64,000 bases of DNA from Cladochytrium replicatum (taxonomy: Eukaryota > Chytridiomycota > Chytridiomycetes > Cladochytriales > Cladochytriaceae), in NCBI GenBank assembly GCA_025526935.1, contig JAHLKD010000037.1:248001-312000 (forward strand), read 5' to 3'. A model generated the notes under the pieces. That model worked only from the letters and a program-made list of their open reading frames with translations. It did not search any database and had not been told where the DNA came from. This document shows positions 22,726-34,749 of this stretch, in pieces; the stretch's first letter is position 1; every line of letters starts with the position of its first letter. Made by a program: the position numbers and the translations under genes.

Positions 22726-24089
22726 TCAAAGTGATGCCTTCTTGAAAACTTTTGCACCCCCAGATTCCAAATAGGACGGCCAATCAGAGTAACCCGTCTC
22801 AGTTCCGGCATAATAGTGGGTCTGATCTGCCATAGTGAGTGGCCAACCATACCATAGCCGCTTGACAAAGTCGGGGTTCGGAATGAACGACGTTGCGTAC
22901 CCGACCAGATGTGCCCGTCCGCTCTTAATAGCCTCCTCCCCGCCTGTTCCTGCTGAAGCCCCTTCTTTAAAAACAAGCTGTGCCTTTCCAGCCTTAAGGG
23001 CCTCCTTTGCCGTGGCCGGTCCAAAGTTTTCGGCGTACTCAACACGAGCGAGTCCCGCTTTGATCGCTTGATCTGAAACTTCTTTCAAGTAGCCTCCAGT
23101 TATCAGGACCTTTGTAGGTTCCTTGATAAGTGGGATAAATTGATTCAACACGCTTTCGCCTCGTGCAGGTCCGATTCCAAGGTCTGCCCAGCCCGGCTCA
23201 GTCAGATGAATATAGGCAAGTGGGTACTTTTGTAGCTTGCGGAAAACGTAGGAAAAAAGCTCCACGTAGTTGTCATCGCGAACTTTGTGGATCCCAGCAC
23301 CGGGAGAAAGGCGTATTCCGACTTTGGAAGCGGGAACAGCGTGCAAAACGGCTTCGACAATTTCGAGGACGAAGCGCGCACGGTTCTCGATCGACCCTCC
23401 GTATTCGTCCGTGCGCGAGTTTGTATTTGCATGCAAGAACTGATCTATGAGGTATCCGTGAGCACCGTGGATCTCGACTCCATCGAAGCCCGCTGTGTGC
23501 ACGGCGAGGTCTGCAGAGGTTTTGTACTCCTGAACAATTGCTTTGATCTCCGGCACGGTCAGTGGATGCGTCAACGATCCCTTCGGAGCATTCCGTGACA
23601 GAAGAGGAATTTCGGAAGCTGAGACTGGCGAGGCACCATTGGGTTGGAATTGTGGGCTGGAAACTCTGCCCACGTGCCAAAGCTGTGCATAGATGTATCC
23701 ACCCACATCGTGGACAGCAGCTGTGGACTTGCGCCATGCAAGAGCATGCTCTCTTGTAATCAGACTGGGAACGTGAGCGTACCCGTGCCCAGATACAGAT
23801 GGAGGGGTGCCCTCCGAAATCAGGAGACCACCCGGTGTAGCACGCTGATGATAGTAAAGAGCCTGTTGATCATTTGCAATTGATCCCGGTGCACGAGAGC
23901 GTGTCATCGGCCCCATGACGACGCGGTGCCTGTCGAGAAAGCGAGCAAAGGGTTACCTGCGCGCTTTCGTCCACACCATGCTCCAACTTACGAAAGTGTC
24001 ATGTCGCCGACCTTAATCGGACTGAAAAGGTTCGGCAGTGATGGGTGCGAGCCATGCAGGAAAGCAGGTGACCCTTTGGACAGGGACAT
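22726..24089 (-). CDS. Old Yellow Enzyme family NADH:flavin oxidoreductase
   Basis: FMN-dependent ene-reductase with a TIM-barrel fold, reducing alpha,beta-unsaturated carbonyl compounds with NAD(P)H. Exon 1 is 24089-23992 (MSLSKGSPAFLHGSHPSLPN...), exon 2 23929-22726; 433 residues, about 40 more than usual because of the N-terminal extension. Motifs in order: NLFSPIKVGDMTLSHRVVMGPMTRSRA (FMN phosphate side), GGLLISEGTPPS, YAQLWHVGR, GFDGVEIHGAHGYLIDQFL with the His-x-x-His substrate pair, NSRTDEYGGSIENRARF, KVGIRLSPG, VLITGGY, and GRAHLVGYATSFIPNPDFVKRL. All catalytic blocks are intact. A decayed second copy lies directly upstream at 24165-24408. Confidence 0.93.
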
Positions 24090-24164
24090 TGTCGCGCTAG
24101 CGGATAAACTTTGGTGCACATGAGCGTGAGCCACGATGAGGTGATTATAATATTAAAAAAATAT

Positions 24165-24408
24165 TCATGATTGATGATGCTTGAATACTTTTGCTGTCTC
24201 GGACTCGAGGTAGCTTGGCCAGTCTGAGTACCCTTTCTCGGTTCCGGAAGAAAATAAGATCGATCAGTTCGGCGACTTCTCCATCATTGGTTATGCAAAA
24301 CACTTGATAAGAATCGTGTCCCCGACCTTACCGCGCTGAAGAGTTTGGCAAGGTTTGGTGTGAACCGTTTAAGAATGGCGGGAAATTTGGAACTTTCGAA
24401 CGAGACAT
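24165..24408 (-). pseudogene. Truncated relic of a second Old Yellow Enzyme gene
   Basis: The minus-strand sequence keeps both ends of the neighbouring gene and lacks the middle. At 24408 it starts MSRSKVPNFPPFLNGSHQTLPN, like MSLSKGSPAFLHGSHPSLPN of the intact copy. At 24250-24165 it encodes GTEKGYSDWPSYLESETAKVF, matching the intact C-terminus GTETGYSDWPSYLESGGAKVF. About 1 kb of coding sequence between the two is gone. It is a tandem duplicate reduced by an internal deletion. Confidence 0.8.
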
Positions 24409-24429
24409 TTTGAAAGTGCGATCAAGACG

Positions 24430-25255
24430 TCGCGACAACAGCGCTTTTAACCCACGATTTCATCTTCCGATGCTGATACAAAACACTTCAGCTCTGCCTC
24501 GGCGTCGCCATAGCCGGCCTTGTCGAACACTTCGGTGGGGACTGCGCAGGGATGCAGAGAGTATACCTGTCCAATTAAAAGGTGCGCGTTCTAAGTGGCT
24601 AGATCACAAAGTAGTTTCGTCGATACGTACGTTAAAAACAATATCTTTGCCACTCTCGTGCGCGACTTTTGGTATCAGTAACCTATCGAAACCATTGAAC
24701 ATGACATTCAACCTTCTTTTGAGTAAAAACAAAACTGAGCAAACTTTGAAAGGGCGTACAGTCCCCTGATTGCTTCTCTACCTCGCCTCGAACTGTCGTG
24801 TCAGGTTGAAGTCAATGCTTTGAATGCGCGGTGCCATATCGACCTGATGTTGAGAATTCGGACGGCTCCGGGGGTCAAACCATCTCTCGCAACTGATCGC
24901 CTAAGAGTCAACAGCAGCAGCTCGGTCAAGAGGAAGTGTGAGAGAAATTTTGACTACCAACTAGCAATAAGCGACCAGTTATAAGAACACAGTGACTCCA
25001 AAAGTGTCAAGTGCTCACATCACGTCGAATCCATCTTCCGTTGGCATATTCTTTGCTCAATCCTGTGCCGGCATTGCACACTAGAAGATGGAGCTCAGGA
25101 TGGCCTCCACACATCTTCAAGAATGTTTTCGCAGCGTTTCGCACAGATTCGAAACTCACGTTATCGCATTGTACAATGTATATGTCGATTTGGCCTTAGC
25201 TGTGCGAATTGGTTGACGTTCCATTTGCCGATTCCACTGCTACCATCTATTAAGA
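24430..25255 (-). pseudogene. Relic of a short-chain dehydrogenase, inverted copy of the gene at 28887
   Basis: Minus-strand pieces follow the order of the intact SDR at 28887-29985: GSSGIGKWNVNQFAQLRP (25250-25205), then DNVSFESVRNAAKTFLKMCGG and HPELHLLVCNAGTG (25180-25050), then PGAVRILNI (about 24860), then a VxDTKxRA-like piece (about 24690). Frameshifts and in-frame stops separate them, and the segment between the glycine motif and the DNVSF block is partly missing. It lies next to the Old Yellow Enzyme relic on the same strand. Confidence 0.75.
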
Positions 25256-25806
25256 ATCGACGCTTAAGACACATAATATGATTACTTCTACAAACCTGTA
25301 CAATCAGGACAGCTTTTTGGTGAGTGAGTTGGGGGGAGGATGTGGGACCGAAGAATTGCTGGACGCATAGGGGCTCGGAATGATCTTTGAATTGAACAAA
25401 CGGTGCGAATCAGACTTTTGATATTGTAATCTGTGACGTTTGAAATGAGAACTCACGATCTAGCCAATCTTCGGTGCTCGACTTTCTAAACGTGGTTGGA
25501 TCAGATTTGCGAAACGTGAATGAATCATTAATTACAAATACCGTGTAGAAGCAGTCGAGATTGCTGTGCAAGACGACTCTCTGTTTCTTCAGCGCGTTTC
25601 CTTTTTGCTTTGATTTCGTGTGTGACGTACATTATTTTACTGCATTTTTTTATTTTTTATTATTGCCTCTATAACAAGCCACACATTGGTGCTCGTCAAC
25701 GTCAGCGTTTGTGCTGGTGCAACTTACTGTCCCGCTGGAGAGACCCTAGGGCTCATCATGGTGAGTCGTTTTTCTCAACAGCATCGGCAGCTTATTTGGA
25801 TGGTTG
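25256..25806. other. Gap upstream of UFD1
   Basis: AT-rich, with a T-run at 25640-25665. It probably contains the UFD1 promoter. No other gene is seen. Confidence 0.35.
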
Positions 25807-27298
25807 ATGGAATATCTGAAGTTTCAAGGCTACGACGATTACGATACCTTCTTCCCTAACGCCCGCCATGGATCCTTTGTAAGCTTGGACTAAATTTCTT
25901 TAGTATGTTAAAGTGCAGATATTTTATAAACAGATCGAGCATTTCCGCTGCTACTCCGTCGCAATGTTGCCGGGAAATGAACGACAGGATGTCAACTATG
26001 GGGGCAAAGGTAGCTAACCTGGCGGAGCTTCATCGACGTTTCTTATCTTATTTGTTCTAATGCTAGTGATCCTACCACCCTCTGCACTTGCAAAGCTTTC
26101 CGGGCTGAACATTCAATACCCAATGCTTTTCGAGCTCACCAACTCGAGTCGCTCGAAAGCTACTCATGCTGGTGTGCTGGAGTTTATTGCTGAAGAAGGA
26201 AAAGTCTACGTTCCGCGATGGGTATTCTGCACACATTTGGTTGTGTAGTTTAACGATTAATCTATTGTGATCAGATGATGCAAACGTTGTTGCTCGAGGA
26301 GGGAGACGTTGTTCGGGTGTCAAACACCAGCTTGCCCCTGGGCACGTTTGTCAAGATACAGCCACAATCTACAGATTTCCTGGACATAACAGATCCGAAA
26401 GCAGTGTTGGAAAATGCATTCCGGAATTTCACCACTTTGACTGAGGGCGACATCATCACGATCAAGTACAACAACAAGATGTATGACATTCTGGTTATGG
26501 AGACAAAACCGGGTGGGAAGGGTATCTCGATCATTGAGACAGATCTCGAGGTTGGCCATAGAGTCTTATTCATATGTCGGTGGACTGATTCGCAAACTCT
26601 CATTAGGTAGACTTCGCGCCACCTCTTGGCTACGTTGAGGAAAATTACAAACCAGTTAAGAAACCATCTTCTTCCCACCTGGTATGTTGCCGACGCGAAT
26701 ACTTTCAGCGACAACGGCTCATTGTTACTTTTAGAGTGGCAGCTTGCCAAGCATCGACGAGCACACAATCGAACGCGCGTCTCCAAGGTTCACTCCATTC
26801 AAAGGATCTGGTAGCAAACTGAGTGGAAAGCCCGCCGAGAAAGTAGCTAGTTCTGACACTCCAAGGTTTATTTGTGAAGTTTTGACCTTGAACAGTACTA
26901 AAATTTCTAATTCAGCTCTCAGACATCGTCATCTTCAGGATCTTTGGCAAACCAGACACCCGCTGCCCTGGTCTTACCTCCTGGCAAGCTGTTCTTTGGT
27001 ACACATCTCAAATGATTATGGCCTTTCTTTCTAACACAAATTTTGTTCAGGATATCCTGTGATCCCTTTGAAAAAGAACCAAGCTGGCGCAAATGGTGGC
27101 GAGGTAAGATGATATACACTGTTGGTATCATGGCTAAACAGATTCTTTCTAATTTAGGAAAAGAAGGCATTTGTTGGAGCGGGACAGACGTTGCGCACAG
27201 CACGAAAGGGAGTTGGTCGAAGTGGGTCGGGAAGCAGCAGCAGCCTTTCACGACCGTCGTCACCGGCAGCGGGTCCTTCAGCTCGCAAATATCCGTAA
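25807..27298 (+). CDS. UFD1: Ubiquitin fusion degradation protein 1 (Cdc48 cofactor)
   Basis: Substrate-binding cofactor that, with Npl4, recruits ubiquitinated proteins to Cdc48 for ER-associated degradation. Exons read: 25807-25878, 25934-26009, 26067-26221, 26275-26550, 26607-26681, 26735-26865, then three more to the TAA at 27296-27298; phases agree. About 350 residues. The UT3 (double-psi barrel) domain is clear: [91 protein letters not shown], then [21 protein letters not shown] with APPLGY. The C-terminal segment has [15 protein letters not shown] and [16 protein letters not shown], the usual Cdc48/Npl4-binding end. The first exon could extend further upstream (ATG at 25758 followed by a GTGAGT donor). 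Confidence 0.93.
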
Positions 27299-28886
27299 AA
27301 TTGGACATGCGAAGTTTAAACAAAGTTCAACCTAACTTCACATGGGGACAAACTAGTTCGGTCTTGTTTCGAACTGTATTAAAGGAAATACAGCCAAAAG
27401 CCCCGATAACTACCTTCGCACGTACAAACCATTTTCAAAAAGAGTAATGTGTTCGACAATCGGAAGCTCTCTTTTCTCAAGGTCTGGCGTGGCTCGGACA
27501 ATTTGGCAATCATAAACAAAACCAATAGCTTGTGTGCATAAGACATCCAATGCGGGGCTTCCCGCGCATAAATATTGTGCTTCTACCACTCTGTCTATCC
27601 GAGAGATTTTACGTTAATAAAGATAAGGTGTCCCAACCGATCCCACACATTCCAGCTATTCCCACGGACAAGTGTGAAATTTTGGAAGGCTGTTGGGCCA
27701 CTGTTCTCCAATTGCATCGAAAATGGCTGACTCGACAAGCAAACTCATTTCACAATCTTCCAATTCTTCTCTTCTGGTAGCCGCGGTCCCATCACGCGTA
27801 GTATCCCTTCTTACCTAGAGCACACCGATACCACCACCCTACAAATGCACCAACTTGCCAAAAACCATAATTGCAATTGCTATCTTCACGCTCCTTGTGA
27901 CTAAGGACATGAGAAACTCCCAAACACGAATGTCCAGAGTACAGCAATAGATCGGCATGTGGAAACAATCTTGAAAACAACAAAGCAACGAAGGTACCAC
28001 GCTGCACGCGAGGATATGAGGCTGATGAGCCAAAAACACACAAAATGCGGAACGTGGAAGTCCCAAATAACACAACACTGGATGCTGTGGATGCCGAGAT
28101 GCTGCCAATCGATCTCGAAATCGATGGGATCTCACCGAAAACAAATTATGCAGATGTACGGATGTCGAAGCTGGGTCGACAAACAAACCACCGGTATGAC
28201 GAAGCAGCTGGAGCTGAATAGAATAAGCGATGCTGTAAATAATGACGAAATCACGGGTCGATGCAGGGATCTGGATCAGGTATTGAGAAACTGAGACGGC
28301 CGGAGTAGCGAGGTGCGCTGATGAAGCTGGGGATCACTAGAATGAACCATGGGTCTGGGCGAGAACTGTATGCAGAGAATGACCGAGGAAACCATACTGC
28401 ATAAGCAAAGCAGACCCGGGGGGTGCAGAACTGGATGCTGAGGTCACAGAGGAGAGTAAATGATGCCAGGGAAGGAGTGGCAATACTGAACGAGAGTCGA
28501 AACCAGGAAACATCGAATGCGGCTAGCGGTAGATCGAGGCACACATGCAGAGAGGTGCAAACGACCAAAGATCAAAAGGAGCCAACTGAGGTCCTACCAT
28601 GTCGCCGCTCGTTTATTCATAGAGAGGGAACAGTGCTTAAATAGCAACAAATGATCATAGACGATGGAAATTCATGGAATAAGAGAGAAATATCCTACCA
28701 TAAATAGAAATGTAACAAGGCGAAAATCTACGCTGAGCAGATACAAAAGAGACAGATCGCGTTCATGCACAGCACATGCGCAGCACATGGGCAATTATGA
28801 TCGGCATATTTTTCGGCAGTGTCGGCACTGGGTCGGCGAATTTTCATATAATTCTTCGTGATCTCTCATCCACCATTAGTTTCAAC
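27299..28886. other. Unassigned stretch between UFD1 and the SDR gene
   Basis: 27300-27780 is the UFD1 3' flank. From 27780 to 28640 the composition changes to purine-rich on the plus strand, with no convincing frame; it looks like a non-coding repeat or an old insertion, but I cannot name a family. 28640-28886 is the upstream region of the SDR gene. Confidence 0.35.
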
Positions 28887-29985
28887 ATGGCTTCACTGCG
28901 AGAGTACGTCCCTCCTTCTAATTCCCTCACAAACAAGACAGTCCTTATTACAGGTATTCTCAGCATCCCCACCATCACACCAACTGAAAGTCATGTGATC
29001 CAGGTGGAAGTGCCGGTATTGGGAAATGGAACGTAAAGCAATTCGCTTTGTTAAAGCCGAAACGACTCTTCGTTCTGGGTCGCAATCCGTTGAAAACGCA
29101 AGCGGTGATTGATGCAGTTCGCGCGGAGACAGGATTTGAGGGCATTCATTTCGTGGTCTGCGACACTTCGAGCTTCAAATCGGTGAAGAGTGCAGTAAAG
29201 CGGTTCTTTAAGCTGACCGGCGACGATCCAGAGCTGCATTTACTGGTGTGCAACGCTGGGACATCAGTTATGGGAGAAAACAAGACAGCTGACGGATATG
29301 AACTTCTGTAAGTTGTGAGAGATGATATCAAACATTTCATTCATCTCCATCCATACATTTTTCCGTAGTTGGCAGACAAATTACCTCTCCCACTTCCTCC
29401 TTACTGAGCTATTGCTCCCAACGATCAAGAAAACCGCGGAGAAAGAAGGTCGGGCACCTGGATCCGTCAGGGTTGTGAACGTAAGCTCGATCGGGCACTT
29501 GCGGGCCACGGGCATAGATTATGAGCAAACCCGCAACTTCCCGGTCTACACTCCTCGGGAGGCGATAGCTGGACCCTACTCTCTCTCAAAGTTTGCTCAG
29601 GTAAAATACTCCGAAGATTGTTGAAAATGCGGAGTAGCGGCTGATATGCTTCCAGGTTGTTGATACCAAACGTCGAGCTGAGGAGCTGAAAGAATACGGC
29701 ATCATGGTGTATTCGCTACACCCAGGACCGGTGGACACGGAGATCTGGGGAAAGGGTGGAATTACTGACCCAGAAAAGCAATTTAGCATCAAGCTAATTT
29801 CGGACGAACTCGGCTCACTTACTACACTTTACCTCTCCACTGCCAGCGATGAAGTCCTGTCGCACAGCGGATCTTATTATGATCAAGGACAGCTGGCGGA
29901 TGGAAACCCTAAGGCGGAAGAAAAGAATTTGCAGATCGAATTAAAGGAGAAGAGTTTGGAGCAAGTGAAGGATTGGTTGGAGTGA
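28887..29985 (+). CDS. Short-chain dehydrogenase/reductase, retinol-dehydrogenase-like
   Basis: NAD(P)-dependent oxidoreductase; substrate unknown. Four exons: from 28887 (MASLREYVPPSN...), across an intron splitting ITG|GSAGIG, to GYELL, then WQTNYLSHFLLTELLLP..., then VVDTKRRAEELKEYG to the TGA at 29983-29985. The cofactor motif is TGGSAGIG, the structural motif CNAG, the catalytic Ser is in VNVSSIG and the catalytic pair is YSLSK (Y-x-x-x-K). The downstream YSLHPGPVDTEIW is the usual P-G-x-V-x-T block. About 310 residues, all catalytic parts present. Two decayed relatives lie at 24430-25255 (minus) and 30310-30850 (plus). Confidence 0.9.
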
Positions 29986-30309
29986 ATTTAGATATTCTTC
30001 GAGCGTTTTGAGTATCTTCCACAATATACTCCAGTTTAATGCATGCCCACATTAGCTTTTTTGAATATTCAACAACCTCCAGAGCTATCGTAAATGGTTG
30101 ATCGAGATTGTCTGATATTGTTTGATATGCAGGTGTAAGATAAGGAAAAGTTAGGCACGAACCTTTACTGTATCGATTCGAATATCAAGATGCCTATCTC
30201 GGCTGTGGTTTTTTTTCAAATGGAAACAATTTCGAAACAAACAACTTCATCATAGGGAAAGTGGAGGTAATCGAACAATAAATTCATAAATTTGGACTCC
30301 TGCCAGTCA

Positions 30310-30850
30310 ACCAGGTAGGATTCTTGCGGTCACTCAATGCGATCCGTAGGTGCTAGAAGTGGAATCGGTGAATGGAACGTCAAGCAGTTCGCTCACCTTG
30401 GACCGAAGCGTATCTTCGTCTTCTCCCGTAATCCGACCAAGACCGAGGAGGTCTTGAAAGCAATTCGCAGAGAAACTGGATTCAACAACATTCACTTTGT
30501 GTACTCTGACAATGCGAAGCTCTCCTCCGTTCACGCCGCGGCTCGGAATTTCAAAAATTGAGCGAGGAACACGGTGAAGAACCAGAGCTCCACCTTCAAC
30601 AACGCGGGAACGGCTATTAATTCAGGTGGTCCTGCAATAATGGATCCAGGTGCTGTGCGCATTGTGATCGTCAGCTCAATTGTGCATGGCTATACCAGGG
30701 ATATAAACTACGACTTTACCAAAAACTACCCCGCGAAGTCTATCTTGGAGGGCCTTACTCTTCGGCGAAGTTTGCTCAGGTACAGACTATTAGATCTCCA
30801 ACTCATATCAGACACGTCCAGATTCTCTGGTTCAGGTGGTTAAAGGGAAC
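30310..30850 (+). pseudogene. Relic of a short-chain dehydrogenase, direct copy of the gene at 28887
   Basis: GARSGIGEWNVKQFAHLGPK, RIFVFSRNPTKTEEVLKAIR and ETGFNNIHFVYSDN match the intact neighbour block by block. The frame then ends at TGA (30559-30561), resumes near 30574 with STFNNAGTA, loses the middle part, and continues with PGAVRIVIVSSI and DINYDFTKNYPA. No first exon with a start codon is recognisable. A tandem duplicate that has lost function. Confidence 0.8.
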
Positions 30851-31407
30851 CTCAGTTCCCAGGAACTTACACGCTGCGGGATCCTCGTTCCATGGATCTC
30901 CTTTTGTAGCTGAGATAAAGAACGGAAGGTTCTCGCGAAGATCGTCCATTGCAGCAAAATGGACTGAAGAGCATTGGCAGGATCGAGGGAGAGTGAAAGT
31001 ACAACTTTTCCGACGCAAATGTATGTATTGGATATTTCAAAGACATCCAGTAATTTTCAGATTAAGAGAAATATGTTTCGAGAATTGTTTTAGGGATTTT
31101 ATAGCTTCAACGAGAATACTCTGAACGAGTCAGAGGGTGATTGAAAGGGCATTTGAGAAGCTCAAAGGAAGTCAACTAACCAATGATCTCACTGGACCTA
31201 AGAAAATTCCGCCGGACACATATGATACAGGGGATGGTTACTATAGTCCTGAATGAAACCGCATTAATGACTAGGAAGGCACGACGAGGCCAACTGTAAA
31301 GCTCAATGACCTCGGCATACAAACGTGGAGTTAATCCAGCCACACTCGCCACAATCATTGGCTCAGGATCGATAAAGAAAGTGCCATTGCCAGCGCTGGT
31401 GTAAACG
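30851..31407. other. Gap upstream of the AAA+ ATPase gene
   Basis: Nothing recognised. Short minus-strand frames at 30803-31018 and 31176-31358 are not supported by any motif. Confidence 0.35.
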
Positions 31408-34400
31408 ATGGATGCTGAGACAGTCGAAGATGAAATTAGAGTACACCATATTGTCCGTGATTGTTCTGGTAATTCTGGAGAATACGTTTGAATGCATTCA
31501 CGATAATGGCATACAAAACGCTCAATGCGTTTTCTTCCTTAAAGATCTCGTCATATTCCTCTCCTCACAACTGAGCTTGCACAATCTTAATGCGCAGCTG
31601 AAAAGCGGTGATCTCTTGCTTGTGCGCAACGCACAGAAAGTGAATTCCAAGAGAGTTCTTGCAAGAGTTGTTGATAAATTTCCGGGATTTCCTTATGCTG
31701 TTGAGACACCAGTAGTTGGAATGATTTCAGAGCCTGAGACCGTGCGTACTGGAGTGTCTCTTTCACTAGCCTACGCAATATCGCTCGATCAGTTGCCATG
31801 TGTCATAACCGCCCACAAACACGTACGTAACTGTGGATCAAAGCGTGCGTCTTGGCTGAAATTATGCTTTTAACTCCAGTTTACAAAGATTCCCTCGATT
31901 GAGCAGGCGACAATTCATTTCTGGTGGCACAGAGCTCCCGAACTATCGGATGCGCTATTCGACGAAAGTGGTGCAACAGATACAACTCCCCCAAACAATG
32001 TATTCCAAAGTCTCATGGGATCAGTAGTTGTGCACAACCGGGTCATTCATATTCCGTGGAAGCAGCGAATCGTTGGGTTGAAGGCAGTTCAGATACAACT
32101 ACAAAATCGACCACTAGTAAGATCGGATGATGTCTCGGAGATAGTCTTTGGAAGACTTGGAGTGTCTACCGTGATCGAGGGTGTTTGCGTTCACCCACCA
32201 CATGTTAGCCGCCCACGAAATAGAGATACGCAGAGAGGACACAATGACTTTCCCGTGAATTTCGCCTCCTTACGAGATCTTGTTCCTCGAATTCAAACCT
32301 TCTTGGATTCAAAAATGCCACAAACAAAAGTCGACGAGAGCAATCGGCGATTGCTCTCTATGCTTATCGAGGGTCCTACTGGAGTAGGAAAATCGATGGT
32401 TGCGCGAACTATTGCAGGTTTGATATCGATGCTCACTTCATTGGTCCAATTTTGAATTTTAACTTTGAAGAACGGTCTGGGGTAACGTACTTTTTGGTAC
32501 GCTGCGCGGATTTGCTTCAAAAACGTGTGTGAACAGCGTACACCTCTCGTGGAGCGTCAACTCAGCATCTTACTTTCAAAACAATAGGTTCATCTGACCT
32601 TCAGGTAGTACTGCGGTCGCTCCTTTCAAGGGCAGCCCAGTTTTCTCGTTGTTTGGTTGTGCTCGACGATATCGATCTAATCGTTGGCCATAGAACTGAG
32701 CGAGATGCAAACAGTGGTCAGCTTGGGATTGATTTCATATGCCATAATCTTTATGCTGAGGATCTCTGTTCCAGGAACATCGCTAGCCGGACAGGTTCTC
32801 AGAGAGTTTTTTGATGTGGTTCATAGTTCAGCGGCCGCATCTCACCTCCGTCTCGTTTTATTGGGTTAGGAAGTGTATGAGTGAGCTTGTTGACAAGGTC
32901 ATTGATTAGTCTTCTTCACTTTATTGCAGCAACGACAAAAGGTCGAACGAGTATTAGCCTAGAGTTTCTGCGGGGTGGAAGATTTGATTGTCACTACAGT
33001 CTTGCCCTGTCAAGCGCTGACGAGCGATTGCAAGTTTTTCGGTACTTTGGTCGAGGTAGTGCTGTGATCATCGTTTTCCGGAAATGCTCTTCTTTGTTGA
33101 CTTCAAAACGTTCGAATAGGTATGAAATTTGAGGACGGGACGAGGGATATCATTTTCCAGAAGCTGAGTGAGAGAGCCCACGCTTTTCAAGTCTGTGATA
33201 TTGCGTACTTGTTCCAACAAGTTGTCAACAAATCCGTGGGAGAGGTACTTTGATTCCCCTATTGTCGATGTCCTGTGACACCATCATAGGACGCAAAGCT
33301 GAAGCTCGAGGATTTTGAAAGTATTCTGATGTGGCTAAAGCCTTCACTCGTCAAAGATTTCTCGGTCAATGTAAGGAACGAAGTTTCGCTTGGGAGAAGG
33401 ATTAATCTGCTCCAGATTCCTAAAGTGTGCTTCAAAGATCTTGTTGGTGTGGATGATGTTGTCAAGCTCCTTCGTGTTTGTATGGTGTCGAGTAACTCGA
33501 GACTTGCTGAGATCTGCTGAATAGGATGCCATTGTCAACCCGTTGCGCGCTGCCTCTCGATTTCCGCAAAGTGTCAAGGCTCCAAAAGGTGGCATTCTCT
33601 ATGGAGATACCGGCGTTGGGAAGTCCACGCTAGCATACGCATTAATCAACGAACTTGGATTCAACTGTGTGCAAGTTGAGGTTGTAGAAACACTGAAATT
33701 GTGGGTTCCACTTTCTCACTATTTCTGAAGGGCTCAAAAATTCGATCGAAGATAGTGGGAGAGTCAGAGAAAGCTATAGCAAGGGTGTTCTCACAGGCAC
33801 GTGCGACCTCTCCATGTATTATCTTGATAGACCAGGTGAACACGCACAGACTGGATTTTAATATTTACCGACAGGAATTGAATTGATCTGGCAGATTGAC
33901 GTTCTCTTGCATAAATCAGCCAGACAAGGGGGATCTTCCGATTCAGATGCAAGACTGGTAACCACGTTTCTGACAGGTGGGTTGGAAGCGCTTATGGGCC
34001 AATTTCTCCTTACTTTCGGCCCAGAAATGGATGGTTATTATTCTACGGATTCTGACACAGTCATCGTCTTTGTGTTAGGAGGTATGCTAGCGAGAAGCTG
34101 TTGTGTCGACAAACTAACCAGTTGTTTGTTTCAGTTACCACTCGTATTTCTGACGTGGATCAAGCTATTAAGCGGCCGGGACGACTTGGCGAGCATGTTT
34201 ATGTGCCAAGGCCAACCGAAGTGGTAAGCTACAGAGATCCGCCCCAAAACCCATTCCTGAGGATCTTTTGTTAGACCCGAAAAGCGATGCTCGAACATTT
34301 CCTTAAAGGGATTCCCAACAGCTTGAAGGATTCTGAATTGAATCACTTTGTAGCTAGAACTGACAAATTTTCTGGTACGATTACGCAGCAACAATCTTGT

Positions 34401-34598
34401 TAAAAACTCATCTGTTTCGCCTAGTTGCGGATCTGGAAACATTTGTCCGCGAAGCAGTGATGATCGGCTTACGGGAATCACTCCAAACTCAGCAGGTAAG
34501 CGATTATCTGGATTCCCAAAATTTCTTCTGATATCGTGCAATGATCAGATCCGCTTGGAACATTTTCTGGAGGGGCTCGAAGCACGTCCGGTCATGTG
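31408..34598 (+). CDS. Divergent tandem AAA+ ATPase (Cdc48/AFG2/PEX1-like)
   Basis: Starts at ATG 31408 (MDAETVEDEIRVHHIV), about 13 introns, ends LEGLEARPVM. The N-terminal domain (LKSGDLLLVRNAQKV...) has no clear family. D1: Walker A GPTGVGKS near 32377, Walker B CLVVLDDIDLIVG near 32650-32690, sensor-1 region GATTKGR. D2: linker IPKVCFKDLVGVDDVVKLL, Walker A GDTGVGKS near 33605, pore-side SKIVGESEKAI, Walker B CIILIDQIDVLLHKS (the intron falls right after the Gln codon), TEMDG, sensor-1 VTTRIS, and arginine-finger region RPGRLGEHVYVPRP. The overall D2 pattern is that of type II AAA+ unfoldases such as Cdc48, AFG2/SPATA5 and SPATA5L1; D1's LDDIDLI also resembles PEX1. Orthology is uncertain. 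The catalytic Walker-B Glu is Asp in D1 and Gln in D2. Confidence 0.75.
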
Positions 34599-34749
34599 AC
34601 CAAACTCGTTCCGCCCCCGCCGTCTCGATCCCGACGCGTTGCTATTGTTGTTTTCAGTTGCCCACAGCCAGATTCACCGAATATATTCTGAAGGATCGAA
34701 TAAGACAGTCAGTTGCCTTGAAATCATCACGGAAGTGGCTTTTGCAAGG

